DNA of 64,000 nt from Nostoc sp. CHAB 5844 (lineage in GTDB: Bacteria; Cyanobacteriota; Cyanobacteriia; Cyanobacteriales; Nostocaceae), in the NCBI RefSeq assembly GCF_020829595.1, contig NZ_JAIVFW010000021.1, positions 41,551-105,550 on the forward strand. Reading direction: 5' to 3'. The position numbers and the translations under genes are program-made. The notes under the pieces are model-generated. The model did no database searches, was not told the origin of the DNA, and saw only the letters and a list, made by a program, of their open reading frames with translations. Below are positions 26,775 to 35,896 of this stretch, piece after piece (the stretch's first letter is position 1; each line of letters begins with the position of its first letter).

Positions 26775-28265
26775 CTAACTGCGGTTATCTATTTGGGCGC
26801 GTTGTAAACTACCAGAAAAGTCAACATACACACTCTTCCATTCTGTGAATACATCTAAGGCAGAGGTTCCGGCTTCCCTGTGGCCGTTACCTGTTTGTTT
26901 GACACCACCAAACGGCAAGTGTACCTCCGCGCCAATAGTTGGGCCATTGATGTAAGTGATACCAGCTTCGATATCGCGCATGGCAGTAAAAGCGCGGTTG
27001 ATATCGCGGGTATACACTGAAGAAGACAGACCGTAATTAGTATCGTTGAGAACAGCGATCGCTTCTTCAAAGGAATTCACCTCTATTAATGCCACCACAG
27101 GCCCGAATATCTCCTCACGGGCAACGCGCATATCAGAAGTAACGTTATCTAGAATAGTTGGTTGAAAGAAATTACCCTGTTTTAGTTGTCCAACGCTTGC
27201 TATTTCCCCACCAATTAATATCTTTGCACCTTCCTCACGGGCAATGTTCATATATTCATTCACCCGTTGCAGTTGTCTTTGATTAATTATCGGCCCAATC
27301 TCTGTATCTGGGTCATAACCAGCACCCAAGCGTAACTTACTGGTACGCTCATAAAGCATAGCGGTAAACTTTTCTTTGATGTCGCGGTGCAGTATTAGGC
27401 GACTTGTCGCAGTACAACGCTGCCCAGTTGTACCAAAAGCACCCCACACAGCACCATCCAAAGCCAGTGCTAAGTCTGCGTCTTCCATCACAACTTGAGC
27501 ATTTTTCCCACCCATTTCTAGACAGACACGCTTGTGTGTCCGTCCGCAAGTTGCACCAACAAAAGCGCCCGTTTCCGAAGAACCAGTAAAAGAAACTAAA
27601 TCAACACCAGGATGTTCTACTAAAGCTTTGCCAACTTCTTCGCCAACACCATGCACTAAGTTAATTACGCCCGGTGGTAAACCTGCGGCGGCGAAAATTT
27701 CGACAAGTTTAGTTGCACAGGCAGGAGTATCTTCCGCTGGTTTGAGGATGACTGTGTTACCGCATACCAAAGCTGGCATAGCTTTCCAGCAAGGAATAGC
27801 CACAGGGAAGTTCCACGGAGTGATTAAAGCACAAACACCGATAGGCATTCGCACCGTCATGGCGAATTTGTTGGGCATTTCTGAAGGTGTCGTTAACCCA
27901 AACAGTCGCCGTCCTTCACCAGCACTATAAAAAGCGCAGTCAATACCTTCTTGTACATCTCCCCTCGCTTCTGTTAGGGGTTTACCCATTTCCCGACTAA
28001 TTAATTGAGCGAGTTCTTCTTTATGCTGGAGTAATAATTCTCCGACACGAAAGATGTATTCGGCTCTAGCTGGGGCGGGAACTTTGCGCCAACTGTTGTA
28101 AGCTTGACGGGCGGCGGCGACGGCTTTTTCAACATCCGCAGCTTGAGAACGAGGAAAGGTAGCGACAACTTCACTTACCAAAGCTGGGTTACGACTTTCG
28201 AGTGTATTTCCTGTGGCAGCATCCAGCCACTGACCATCGATATAGTTGCGACAAGTTAGGGACAT
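26775..28265 (-). CDS. Aldehyde dehydrogenase family protein
   Basis: It oxidises an aldehyde to the acid with NAD(P)+. All 496 residues align with the usual ALDH length. Visible are the Asn site in ITPWNFP, the Rossmann-side SFTGSSETG, the catalytic Glu in CLEMGGKNAQVV and the nucleophile Cys in GTTGQRCTATSRL, and EEIFGPVVALI near the C-terminus. The sequence is closest in style to alpha-ketoglutarate or other semialdehyde dehydrogenases, but the substrate cannot be read from motifs. It stands alone. Confidence 0.93.
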   Translation of the reverse strand: MSLTCRNYIDGQWLDAATGNTLESRNPALVSEVVATFPRSQAADVEKAVAAARQAYNSWRKVPAPARAEYIFRVGELLLQHKEELAQLISREMGKPLTEARGDVQEGIDCAFYSAGEGRRLFGLTTPSEMPNKFAMTVRMPIGVCALITPWNFPVAIPCWKAMPALVCGNTVILKPAEDTPACATKLVEIFAAAGLPPGVINLVHGVGEEVGKALVEHPGVDLVSFTGSSETGAFVGATCGRTHKRVCLEMGGKNAQVVMEDADLALALDGAVWGAFGTTGQRCTATSRLILHRDIKEKFTAMLYERTSKLRLGAGYDPDTEIGPIINQRQLQRVNEYMNIAREEGAKILIGGEIASVGQLKQGNFFQPTILDNVTSDMRVAREEIFGPVVALIEVNSFEEAIAVLNDTNYGLSSSVYTRDINRAFTAMRDIEAGITYINGPTIGAEVHLPFGGVKQTGNGHREAGTSALDVFTEWKSVYVDFSGSLQRAQIDNRS

Positions 28266-28448
28266 AATTCGTAATACTTCGGCTACGCTCAGTACAAGTT
28301 TGTAATTCGTAATTAAAATTTCTTTTAGAGAATTGGGATAATTTAGAGCGATTTATTTGTGAGGTCAATCTAAAATTGTTTGATTTGTTTTCTACATTAA
28401 CGTCAAGTTAGGAGAATGGGCAGAAGACGAAAAAGTTATACACAAAAG

Positions 28449-29150
28449 TTAAGGCACAAAAGCTAATACTCCCACAGGAGAACCGGAACCACCACGTAAC
28501 CTGAGAATTGCGATCGCTAATGTCGTACCTTGAGGAGGCAGTTGATCTAAATTCGTCAGATTCTCCAAAACAATGCCTTGCTGTGCCAATACTAAGCGGT
28601 TAGTAGTAAAACTGTTATCTTGTCCAGGGTCTACACCGTGAGTATCAATTCCTACACCTGCAATTTGCCGTTCGTTGAGTAAAAACTGCGTAGCATAGCT
28701 ACTAAATCCCGGAAAATGCATAATTCCTTGAGCATCCTGGTTAAAAAATGCGTTTTTATCCGACCACTTGCGCTGCCACTCAGTGTAAAGTAACACTACG
28801 CTACCGCTTTCGATTTCACCGTATTCTTCCTCCCAAGCCAGAATATCGGCAATAGTCAAAGCGTAATCAGGATTGTCAACTACAACTTCGCAGATATCTA
28901 TCACTACCGCCGATACAACCAGTGATTCAGCAGGATATTCATGAATTGCTGCACCATCAGCGTAAAAACTGTTAGGAGTGTTGATATGAGTAGCACTATG
29001 TTCTCCCAGAGAAAAACGCCGCAGATAGTAGCCATCATCTGGAATATCGGCAACAGTGGTAAATTCTACTGATGGGTCGCCAGGCCATAGGGGAATATTT
29101 CTATCAATAATATGGCTCAAGTGTATTATTCGTGAGTAAGTAATTTGCAT
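28449..29150 (-). CDS. Cyclase-family (kynurenine formamidase-like) protein with altered metal motif
   Basis: A 233-residue protein with the fold markers of the PF04199 cyclase family: IDRNIPLWPGDP near the N-terminus and GVGIDTHGVDPGQD later. The signature HxGTHxDxPxH appears as HSATHINTPNS, so a metal-ligand Asp is Asn and a His is Ser. Either this is a subfamily with different metal binding or it is not a hydrolase. It sits upstream of the aldehyde dehydrogenase gene on the same strand, 183 bases apart. Confidence 0.8.
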   Translation of the reverse strand: MQITYSRIIHLSHIIDRNIPLWPGDPSVEFTTVADIPDDGYYLRRFSLGEHSATHINTPNSFYADGAAIHEYPAESLVVSAVVIDICEVVVDNPDYALTIADILAWEEEYGEIESGSVVLLYTEWQRKWSDKNAFFNQDAQGIMHFPGFSSYATQFLLNERQIAGVGIDTHGVDPGQDNSFTTNRLVLAQQGIVLENLTNLDQLPPQGTTLAIAILRLRGGSGSPVGVLAFVP

Positions 29151-29231
29151 AAAAGTGCAGGAACATTCTTTGCTTGAATGTCAACTGAATATACTCAATA
29201 ATAAAAATAAACATCTCTGGCAGGCACGCTT

Positions 29232-29933
29232 ATGACCGAGCTTTACGGAGGAATTGACCCTAGAGACATTCCCACAGACTCCATTAGCGATGCTGCCCGT
29301 TATTTACGCATTCCAGCAGGCACGATTCGATCTTGGACAGTTGGGCGACATTATCCTATCTCAAACGGTTCTAACTTCTTCAGACCCCTGATCCCAATTC
29401 GACATCTTAAACCACGACTTCTTTCTTTCACTAATTTAGTGGAAGTACATATTCTAAGAGCAATTCGCAAACATCACCAAATTGAACTAGATAAGGTACG
29501 GATTGCACTTGATTTCATTGAGGAGCAATTTCAAATATCCCACCCCTTAGCAGGTGAGCGCTTTCGTACTGATGGCGTTGATTTGTTCATTGAGCGATAC
29601 GGTTCTCTCGTTAATGTCTCTAAACGTGGACAAACTGAAATGAAAGATGCGTTGAATGCTCATCTTGAACGAATTGAACCTGACGATACTGGGCTTGCAA
29701 TTAAACTGTATCCCTTTACTCGCTCTCACGAAGAAGATAATCCTCGATACGTTGTCATGGACTCTCGAATTGCTTTCGGTCGCCTTGTGATTGCTGGAAC
29801 AGGAATTGCTACTCGTGTTTTGCTAGAGCGCTATCTAGCAGGTGACTCAATTGACTTTCTGGCTCATGATTACGGCTGCGATCGCCTCATGATTGAAGAA
29901 GCAATTCGTTGCGAGAAGTTCGCCGCAGCATGA
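29232..29933 (+). CDS. DUF433-type antitoxin with N-terminal HTH
   Basis: A 233-residue protein. An N-terminal MerR-like helix-turn-helix (SISDAARYLRIPAGTIRSW) is followed by a middle region and a C-terminal DUF433 domain (SRIAFGRLVIAGTGIATRVLLERYLAGDSIDFLAHDYG). Such proteins precede PIN-like toxins of the DUF5615 type. Its TGA overlaps the ATG of the toxin frame (ATGA at 29930-29933), the typical coupling of a toxin-antitoxin pair. Confidence 0.82.
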   Translation: MTELYGGIDPRDIPTDSISDAARYLRIPAGTIRSWTVGRHYPISNGSNFFRPLIPIRHLKPRLLSFTNLVEVHILRAIRKHHQIELDKVRIALDFIEEQFQISHPLAGERFRTDGVDLFIERYGSLVNVSKRGQTEMKDALNAHLERIEPDDTGLAIKLYPFTRSHEEDNPRYVVMDSRIAFGRLVIAGTGIATRVLLERYLAGDSIDFLAHDYGCDRLMIEEAIRCEKFAAA

Positions 29934-30144
29934 GACAACCCCAGTCCATCATTTTTTTATTGATCGATGCCTATGTTGCGGAATCATTATATCAACGCTT
30001 AAAGGCGCAGGACTTACTATTGAAGTTCATCATGACCACTTTGATGATAATGCCCAAGATGTAGTGTGGTTGCCAGAGGTTGGCAAAAGAGAATGGGTTG
30101 TTCTGACCAAAGATAGCAATATTATTAAGTCAAAAAATCTATAA
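29930..30144 (+). pseudogene. DUF5615 PIN-like toxin, frameshifted at a T7 slippery site and C-terminally short
   Basis: The frame from ATG 29930 reads MRQPQSIIF and then loses the family. The frame one base back continues FFIDRCL, EVHHDHFDD, WLPEVGKREWVVLTKDSNI, which is clear PIN-like toxin. The switch falls on A-TTT-TTT-A (29951-29959), where zero-frame codons TTT-TTA form the heptamer TTTTTTA used for -1 ribosomal frameshifting. The protein then ends at IKSKNL, about 40 residues short of relatives. A decayed gene is likely; programmed frameshifting is possible. Confidence 0.75.
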
Positions 30145-30156
30145 GCTTCCCAAAAA

Positions 30157-30333
30157 TCACTTGTCGTAAATGATTTCATTAATATCCTTGACCTTTTTAG
30201 CTTCAATATCTGCTTCTGCTTTAGCAAGGAGACTATGTGAATCAAAATGAGCAGGATAAAGGGAATGAGGAAAACTATAACTATTCCTGTGTTCTTTAGC
30301 TTCCTGATTCCCACATTTCTTGAAACACAACAT
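30157..30333 (-). CDS. Small hypothetical protein (58 aa)
   Basis: An ATG at 30333 opens 58 codons with a charged, coding-like composition: MLCFKKCGNQEAKEHRNSYS, then LLAKAEADIEAKKVKDINEIIYDK. The N-terminal CxxxC with basic residues could bind metal. A different minus-strand frame over the same stretch, extending to 30030, gives an improbable hydrophobic peptide. It starts only 25 bases after the COP23 gene stop on the same strand, so it could be cotranscribed. Function unknown. Confidence 0.45.
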   Translation of the reverse strand: MLCFKKCGNQEAKEHRNSYSFPHSLYPAHFDSHSLLAKAEADIEAKKVKDINEIIYDK

Positions 30334-30358
30334 TTCACGTTGTCAAAATCACAACCTA

Positions 30359-31156
30359 TTACCGGAAATTACCAGGCTTTAAGATAGTCCGACCTTGAGA
30401 TTGAGCCGGAGATTGACGGCGAATTGCTACACCATTACGTAACTTTGTCCCAGTTCCACCATCTTTGCGATCAAGGAAAGGCTTGAGATTAATATCACTT
30501 CTTGATGAGCTAACTTGTCTATTACGTCCACCTAAAATAGTGCGGCCTATGTTGTAGATTTCGTCTACTCCGCCTCGGCTGTTGCGATAAGTGTTCACCG
30601 CCGTAGTTTGTTGACCGTCATCAGCAGAAATTAAGTTTTGGAAAATGCTATTGCGGACAACATAAGCGTCTTTGTCTCGTGGTACGGTTAGCACAATCCG
30701 ACAGCTAGGGTTAGCTTCAGTTGTAACGCAGACAATGTTTTCATTATTCAAGAAACCTGTTTGGAGTTCTTGCAAACCATCAGGACGATATTGTTCTAAG
30801 CGTTGAGCAATGGTAACACAACGTTTGTATGGATCCCAACCACCGCCTAAAGCCGCTGGAGCCGCCCAAGGAAAGAATCGTCCTGGTTGGCTTTCGGGCT
30901 GATACATTACTACGTACTGACCATTATCGCTTTGGCAGCTAAACCTAGTACCAGTGACTACACTACCAGTAGAGGAAGTGGGTACACCTGTTGATGTATC
31001 GACAGGTGTTGATGAACCTGATGGATATGGATCGGAAGTGGTGGGTACGACAATACCACCACCATCATCAACTTGGGCAAAGGCGGCGGAATTACCTAAA
31101 AACAAGGACAAGCCCAAACCACTTAAAAATAACAACTTCAAGGGTTGTAATTTCAT
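30359..31156 (-). CDS. COP23 domain protein, secreted
   Basis: A 265-residue protein with a signal peptide ending near SAAFAQ (about residue 28), a Ser/Thr/Pro-rich linker, and then a COP23-like domain: RFSCQSDNGQYVVMYQPES, WDPYKRCVTIAQRLEQYRPDGLQEL, ENIVCVTTEANPSCRIVLTVP. Four Cys are placed as in that family. COP23 was named for a circadian oscillating membrane-associated protein in cyanobacteria; its biochemical role is unknown. Confidence 0.83.
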   Translation of the reverse strand: MKLQPLKLLFLSGLGLSLFLGNSAAFAQVDDGGGIVVPTTSDPYPSGSSTPVDTSTGVPTSSTGSVVTGTRFSCQSDNGQYVVMYQPESQPGRFFPWAAPAALGGGWDPYKRCVTIAQRLEQYRPDGLQELQTGFLNNENIVCVTTEANPSCRIVLTVPRDKDAYVVRNSIFQNLISADDGQQTTAVNTYRNSRGGVDEIYNIGRTILGGRNRQVSSSRSDINLKPFLDRKDGGTGTKLRNGVAIRRQSPAQSQGRTILKPGNFR

Positions 31157-31229
31157 AAATGCTCCTCTAAGAAAAACACATTTGGAAACTGATATTTAGA
31201 GTGACGCAAAAATTTTAGGTTTTGATTCA

Positions 31230-32846
31230 TCAAGAACGACGCTTTTTTTCTTCTCGTTCTTTTTTCTCTTTCAACAGTTGTTTCACTTTTGCCTGAATAG
31301 TGGTGTGACGTTCGACTCCTTCATAGCTGTAGCGGTTGTAGTTACCACGAGTAATCAGGTTTTCTAAATAACTGACTCGTTCTTTACCGCCTGGGTGCGA
31401 TGATAACCAACTGGGAGGGGCATTTTTCTTTTGTTTGTCTAGCGTCACCATTAAGTTACGTAACCCATCCGCAGCATAGCCGCTAGCTACAATTAATCTT
31501 GTACCGAGGCTATCGGCTTGACGTTCCATCTCGCGGCTGTAGCTGAGGGCGAAAAGTTGACCAACAGTACCGCCTAAAGGCAGATATTGAGTAACGTTAG
31601 AAATCAAATTGCCTTGGGTGACTAGTTGAAAACCGTGAGATAAAACTACGTGAGATAATTCATGACCGATTAATCCAGCTAGTTCGGCTTCGGAGTTACT
31701 TTTAGCGATCGCACCTGCATTAATAAAAACTTTACCTCCTGGTAAGGCAAAGGCATTCAATTCTTCTTCGGGAATCACAAAAAATTCGTATTTAAATTCG
31801 GTGCGTCCTGAAACCTTTACTAGTTTCTGCCCAATTTCGTTAACATAGGCCAGCACTTCTTCATCTTTAACTAAAGGTAGCTGTTTTTTAGCCTGTTTAG
31901 CTACCGACTCACCTACTGCACCTTCTCCTTGTAACAGCAAGATGGTAGAGTCAAGGGCAGAAAATGGCCCCAACAAACTACCAGTGACGGCGTAACCTAC
32001 TGCACCTGTGATGATGTTCGCTAAGGTGTTACCTCTAATTTCTTCACGGATGTGGGATTTGTAGCGTTTGAGATTTTGTTCTGCAAGTTTGGTAAATTCT
32101 TCTGCTCGCGGATCGTTAGGATAGAGGATGGCAAACTGACGCGCTGCTAAAGATGCTTCCATCCATTTCTTTTCACCAGCCAGTGCTGTGACTTTGGCTT
32201 TAATTAAATCTGGTTGATCTGGATATAGTGATGATGCCCGTTCTAAAATATCTAAAGCTTCTTTTGGGCGATCATATTGTTTGAGAATTTCGGCATAGCG
32301 AATATGTCCAGGAATAAATTCAGGATACTGCTCGACTAGTAATTTTAGCGGTACTTCGGTTCTGGTTTGCAACTTTGCAGCTATCCCTGCTTCTGACTCC
32401 CGCCAATAAACTTTGCCGCCTGGCGATAGTTGCGTGGGGTCAAGGATGGCTGGTTTGCGTTCTTGGCGTGATATATCTGTGTTGCTAAATGGTGGTTTTA
32501 ACTCACGATAGAGTTTTTCCGCCTCGGCGATGTTTCCAGCAAGGTATAGTTTGTCTGCTTCGATAAACTTTTGTTGACGGGCAATTTCTTCTGGAGTAAG
32601 TGCAGGTTCTGCCGCTGCATCTGGTTTTTTTGGTTCGGCGGCTTCTGGTTTTGCTGTCTGGTTTGGCTGTGGAGTGGGTGCGGGACTTTCTGGATTGGCT
32701 GTATCTGTTGTTTCTACAGTTGTAGTAGCAGGTTCTTGTGCTGGAACGGGTGCTATTGGTTGTGTCAGAATAATTAAAACTGATGTACTAACTGACAACA
32801 ATATCCAACTCAAGGTGAGCAGCAGAGACTTCCTGGTTCGTTTCAT
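31230..32846 (-). CDS. M48 family metalloprotease with TPR-like N-terminal region
   Basis: A 538-residue protein with an N-terminal membrane anchor or signal (LLLTLSWILLSVSTSVLIIL), a Pro/Ala/Glu linker, a TPR-like helical region (about 85-270), then the protease: LIGHELSHVVLSHG with the zinc HExxH, and the third ligand Glu in SREMERQADSLG. It ends in a Lys/Glu-rich tail. Periplasmic BepA-like proteases of this type clear misassembled outer-membrane proteins. The TPR part precedes the catalytic part, unlike E. coli BepA, where it follows. Confidence 0.9.
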   Translation of the reverse strand: MKRTRKSLLLTLSWILLSVSTSVLIILTQPIAPVPAQEPATTTVETTDTANPESPAPTPQPNQTAKPEAAEPKKPDAAAEPALTPEEIARQQKFIEADKLYLAGNIAEAEKLYRELKPPFSNTDISRQERKPAILDPTQLSPGGKVYWRESEAGIAAKLQTRTEVPLKLLVEQYPEFIPGHIRYAEILKQYDRPKEALDILERASSLYPDQPDLIKAKVTALAGEKKWMEASLAARQFAILYPNDPRAEEFTKLAEQNLKRYKSHIREEIRGNTLANIITGAVGYAVTGSLLGPFSALDSTILLLQGEGAVGESVAKQAKKQLPLVKDEEVLAYVNEIGQKLVKVSGRTEFKYEFFVIPEEELNAFALPGGKVFINAGAIAKSNSEAELAGLIGHELSHVVLSHGFQLVTQGNLISNVTQYLPLGGTVGQLFALSYSREMERQADSLGTRLIVASGYAADGLRNLMVTLDKQKKNAPPSWLSSHPGGKERVSYLENLITRGNYNRYSYEGVERHTTIQAKVKQLLKEKKEREEKKRRS

Positions 32847-33099
32847 GCTGGAGTGAATTTATGCAAGGGGCTGTTTTAATGCTATGTGTAACAAGCCCCA
32901 TCCGCCTAGAGCGATCGCTTTTGTTTTACCACCAGTCAGAATCTTATATCCTCTTTTAAATCAGAATTATTACAATTTAATAGTTAGAAAATAGTAATAA
33001 ATACTCTATTACATTTATCTTTCTGAAGAAATATCAATGCTGAGAGAGGAAACCTTATAATAAGGATCTAGGTTTGTTAATGTGATTCAAGTAAATGCT

Positions 33100-33531
33100 A
33101 TGCAGCAAAAAGCTGATGAGATTGTCAAAACACTCAAAAGCAAAGGATTGCGAGTGACTCCGCAGCGCTTCGCAGTATATGCAAATCTACTGGCGCGAGA
33201 AGACCATCCCACAGTTGATCAAATTCTGACAAACTTGAATCAGGATGCGCCGACTTCATCTCAAGCTACGGTTTATGCTGCACTGCAAGCATTACGCGAA
33301 GTGGGCTTGGTACGAGAAGTGCTGTTAGAAGAAGGTGTATCTCGTTATGATGCCAACGTTGGGCCGCACCATCATTTTCGCTGCAACTGTTGCGGTGCAA
33401 TTGAAGATATTGATTGGAATACTTTTCAGTGTGTTGACTTGAGTAAACTGCGGTTAGGGCTGAAAGCAGAACGCTATGAGGTAACTGTTCAGGGAATTTG
33501 CGATCGCTGCCAACAAAAGTATGAAGTGTGA
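33100..33531 (+). CDS. Fur-family transcriptional regulator (PerR-like)
   Basis: About 143 residues from the ATG at 33100; an in-frame GTG at 33082 would add six. It has a winged helix (LRVTPQRFAVYANLL, TSSQATVYAALQALREVGLV), the metal site HHHFRCNCCGAIEDIDW, and a second Cys pair CDRCQQ, giving two CxxC zinc knuckles. Asp in AIEDI, where Fur has Glu, points to a peroxide-sensing PerR type, but assignment within the family is inference. The stop TGA lies inside AGTRTGA heptamer repeats. Confidence 0.88.
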   Translation: MQQKADEIVKTLKSKGLRVTPQRFAVYANLLAREDHPTVDQILTNLNQDAPTSSQATVYAALQALREVGLVREVLLEEGVSRYDANVGPHHHFRCNCCGAIEDIDWNTFQCVDLSKLRLGLKAERYEVTVQGICDRCQQKYEV

Positions 33532-33545
33532 AGTATGAAGTATGA
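33518..33545. repeat. Heptanucleotide tandem repeat (AGTRTGA)x4
   Basis: Units 33518, 33525, 33532 and 33539; the second supplies the stop codon of the Fur-family gene. The reverse orientation (TTCATACTTCAG) appears at 33704-33720. Confidence 0.85.
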
Positions 33546-33709
33546 AATTTGAGAAAACTTCAGTGCGATCGCAATCTTCCGTAGGTTGGGTACCTCAGAT
33601 CTTGCACCAAGCCCGAACGACTGGAAGTCGCAGCTACACAAACGAAGTCCGCACTTCGACAGGTAGTAATTGGTTGAAGTCGGAAGCATGAAATTTCAGA
33701 CTTCACACT

Positions 33710-34762
33710 TCATACTTCAGACTTTATCACGGCATCCAATAACAAACCAGCGCCAAAACGGACTGCATCGGTGCAAGGTAAACCTGTTTCTGCTGTAGTT
33801 TGTGCGATTGCTTCGTGGGCTGCAAACTCATCTAAATGTGCAGTGTTCAAAGCTACACCTACCACAGGTACTTTTCCAAATGCACCCCCTGCACTGGCAA
33901 CAGATTCATACATTTGGATTACTTTCGTCAATGGCGGAATCGGGACATGAGGATTATTCCGGTTATGGGTTTGTCCAGCGCGATGTACTAGTATCAGTTG
34001 GGTTGGTTGGGAACCGCGAATTAAGGGTAAAGTAGCTGTCGAACCAGGATGTAGCAACGAACCTTGTCCTTCAATGTGCAGGATATCGTAGTCCCGACCA
34101 TAACGCATAACTATTTGTTCAACAGCACCAACTGCAAAATCTACTCTGACTGCATCTAAAGCTATACCGTCACCTTCTAACATCAAACCAGTTTGACCTG
34201 TAGCGATAAACTTAGAACGCCAACCCCGCAGTTTTCCTGCCCATTGTAGTTCTAAACTAGTAGACATTTTGCCAATCGCCATATCTGTTCCCACAGTCAA
34301 AACTCTGCGACAGGGGAGAGTCCGCGCCATCCCACTAGCCACATCTAGATTCGGTGGTTCTTTGCGAACATCCCAAATTAATTGCCCTGGTTTTAGGAGT
34401 GCATTTAACTCTGCCACAGTGGCCAATGGTGTGTGTAAACCATTCACCAAAGACATCCCAGCTTTTAGCGCATCTTTGATTTCTATCCAATAATCATCTG
34501 GTACAGCACCACCTTTTGGCGCAATCCCAATTACTAAAACTTCCGGTTTATACTCTAAAGCGGCTGCTACTGATGCCACAATTGGCACATCACGCTGGAT
34601 ACCCGTCAATTCTGGCAAAGATTTGCCAGCAGTTACCTTGTCAATCACGGCTACGATTGGGGCTTCACTGTAGCGTAAAATTGCCAATCCTGTTTTGCCC
34701 TGAGCGCCAGTAACTCCATCATGCAGTAGAATAGCGATTCGTTGATTAAGCGGCAAACGCAC
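33710..34762 (-). CDS. DUF1611 family protein, DgcN-like
   Basis: A 350-residue protein with an N-terminal Rossmann-like part (AIVAVIDKVTAGKSL, VLVIGIAPKGG) and a C-terminal P-loop-like domain (VLTVGTDMAIGKMSTSLELQ, FIATGQTGLML, HIEGQGSLLHPG). DUF1611 proteins paired with a dipeptide-epimerase homologue are known as DgcN/DgcA in D-glutamate metabolism. Its start overlaps the end of the epimerase gene by 17 bases, so the two are coupled. The specific reaction is inferred from the pairing. Confidence 0.8.
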   Translation of the reverse strand: MRLPLNQRIAILLHDGVTGAQGKTGLAILRYSEAPIVAVIDKVTAGKSLPELTGIQRDVPIVASVAAALEYKPEVLVIGIAPKGGAVPDDYWIEIKDALKAGMSLVNGLHTPLATVAELNALLKPGQLIWDVRKEPPNLDVASGMARTLPCRRVLTVGTDMAIGKMSTSLELQWAGKLRGWRSKFIATGQTGLMLEGDGIALDAVRVDFAVGAVEQIVMRYGRDYDILHIEGQGSLLHPGSTATLPLIRGSQPTQLILVHRAGQTHNRNNPHVPIPPLTKVIQMYESVASAGGAFGKVPVVGVALNTAHLDEFAAHEAIAQTTAETGLPCTDAVRFGAGLLLDAVIKSEV

Positions 34763-35798
34763 TGTATTGTACCCCCAAGCCTGGTAAATCGTTTGGTAAA
34801 ACTCTCCCCTCTACCACCAATGCACCCATAAACGGATCATCAATTAAGTTCAGGTGACTGTCTAAATCTAAATAATCAGCGAGTGGTGCTAACTGCGCGG
34901 CGGCTGTGTTAGCTAGTGAACTATCAGAATAGCAGCCAAACATCACTTGCAACCCATAAGCCCGCGCTGTGTGTACCATCCGTAATGCCTCAGTTAAGCC
35001 GCCTGACTTCATCAGTTTGATATTAATCCCATCCACGTAGTTTGCCAAATGGGGAATATCAAAGCTGGTAAAGCAACTTTCATCGACAAAAATCGGTAGG
35101 GGCGACTTTTCTTTGAGTTGTGCTAAACTCGCTTCTTGGCCCCGTGCCAGCGGCTGTTCTACATACTTTACACCTAAATCAGCCAACCAATTGCACATGG
35201 CGATCGCATTACTCAAACTCCAACCACCGTTTGCATCCACAAAAAATTCTAGATGTGGTGCTTCTTGTTGTACTGCTAATAGCATTTGCCGATCTGCATC
35301 AATGCCATCCGGGCTACCTAGCTTCACCTTGAAAAGCCGGACATCCATGAACTCTAACCAGTCTCGCGCCCTAGCTTTAGCCCCTGCTGGTGAATTGATA
35401 CCTATTGTCACCGAAGTTGGTACTATATTGTGGCGATCGCATCCCCAAATCTGCCACAGTGGTAAACCGACACGCTTACCTAGCCAATCGTGCATAGCCA
35501 TATCCAAAGCAGCCCGCACCGATGAAGGAACCTGCTTTTGAGTTAACAGTTGCTCAACTTGCTGTCTCTGCAAAGGGCTAAAAGATGTTAACAATGGTAC
35601 AACTTGCTCTAAAGCGTCTTTGATTTGTTCTGTTTTTTGAGCATGATTACCTACACCAAACGGTGATGCCTCACCCCAGCCCTCAATGCCATCTTCAGTA
35701 ATCTTTACCCATACATTCGTCGTCTGTGCAGTTGTACCCCGACTAATAGTTAAGGGAAATCGTTTATTGACAGTAAATACATTTACATCTACTTGCAT
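34746..35798 (-). CDS. Dipeptide epimerase / DgcA-like enolase-superfamily enzyme
   Basis: A 350-residue enolase-superfamily protein of the Ala-Glu epimerase group. Catalytic Lys pair in LFKVKLGS, metal ligands Asp in FVDANGGW, Glu in YVEQPLA and Asp in IFVDES, and the second-side Lys in GINIKLMKSGG are all present, so it should be active. It either epimerises L-Ala-D/L-Glu peptides from murein turnover or, with its DUF1611 partner, racemises N-acetyl-glutamate. First gene of a two-gene minus-strand operon. Confidence 0.88.
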   Translation of the reverse strand: MQVDVNVFTVNKRFPLTISRGTTAQTTNVWVKITEDGIEGWGEASPFGVGNHAQKTEQIKDALEQVVPLLTSFSPLQRQQVEQLLTQKQVPSSVRAALDMAMHDWLGKRVGLPLWQIWGCDRHNIVPTSVTIGINSPAGAKARARDWLEFMDVRLFKVKLGSPDGIDADRQMLLAVQQEAPHLEFFVDANGGWSLSNAIAMCNWLADLGVKYVEQPLARGQEASLAQLKEKSPLPIFVDESCFTSFDIPHLANYVDGINIKLMKSGGLTEALRMVHTARAYGLQVMFGCYSDSSLANTAAAQLAPLADYLDLDSHLNLIDDPFMGALVVEGRVLPNDLPGLGVQYSAFAA

Positions 35799-35896
35799 AA
35801 GTATGCTCTATTATGGCTAGGGCGGAAAACAGTGTAAAAGATTTTAGCTTATTTCTGGCATCTGTTCTACTTTTTTACATTTATCAATTAGCATCT

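Noticed and set aside
30030..30338. 102-codon minus-strand ORF with a hydrophobic stretch
   Set aside because: It overlaps the toxin remnant and is less coding-like than the 58-codon frame on the same strand.
32955..33060. PerR/Fur box upstream of the Fur-family gene
   Set aside because: The A/T-rich stretch has TTATTACAATTTAATA-like sequence but no convincing inverted repeat.
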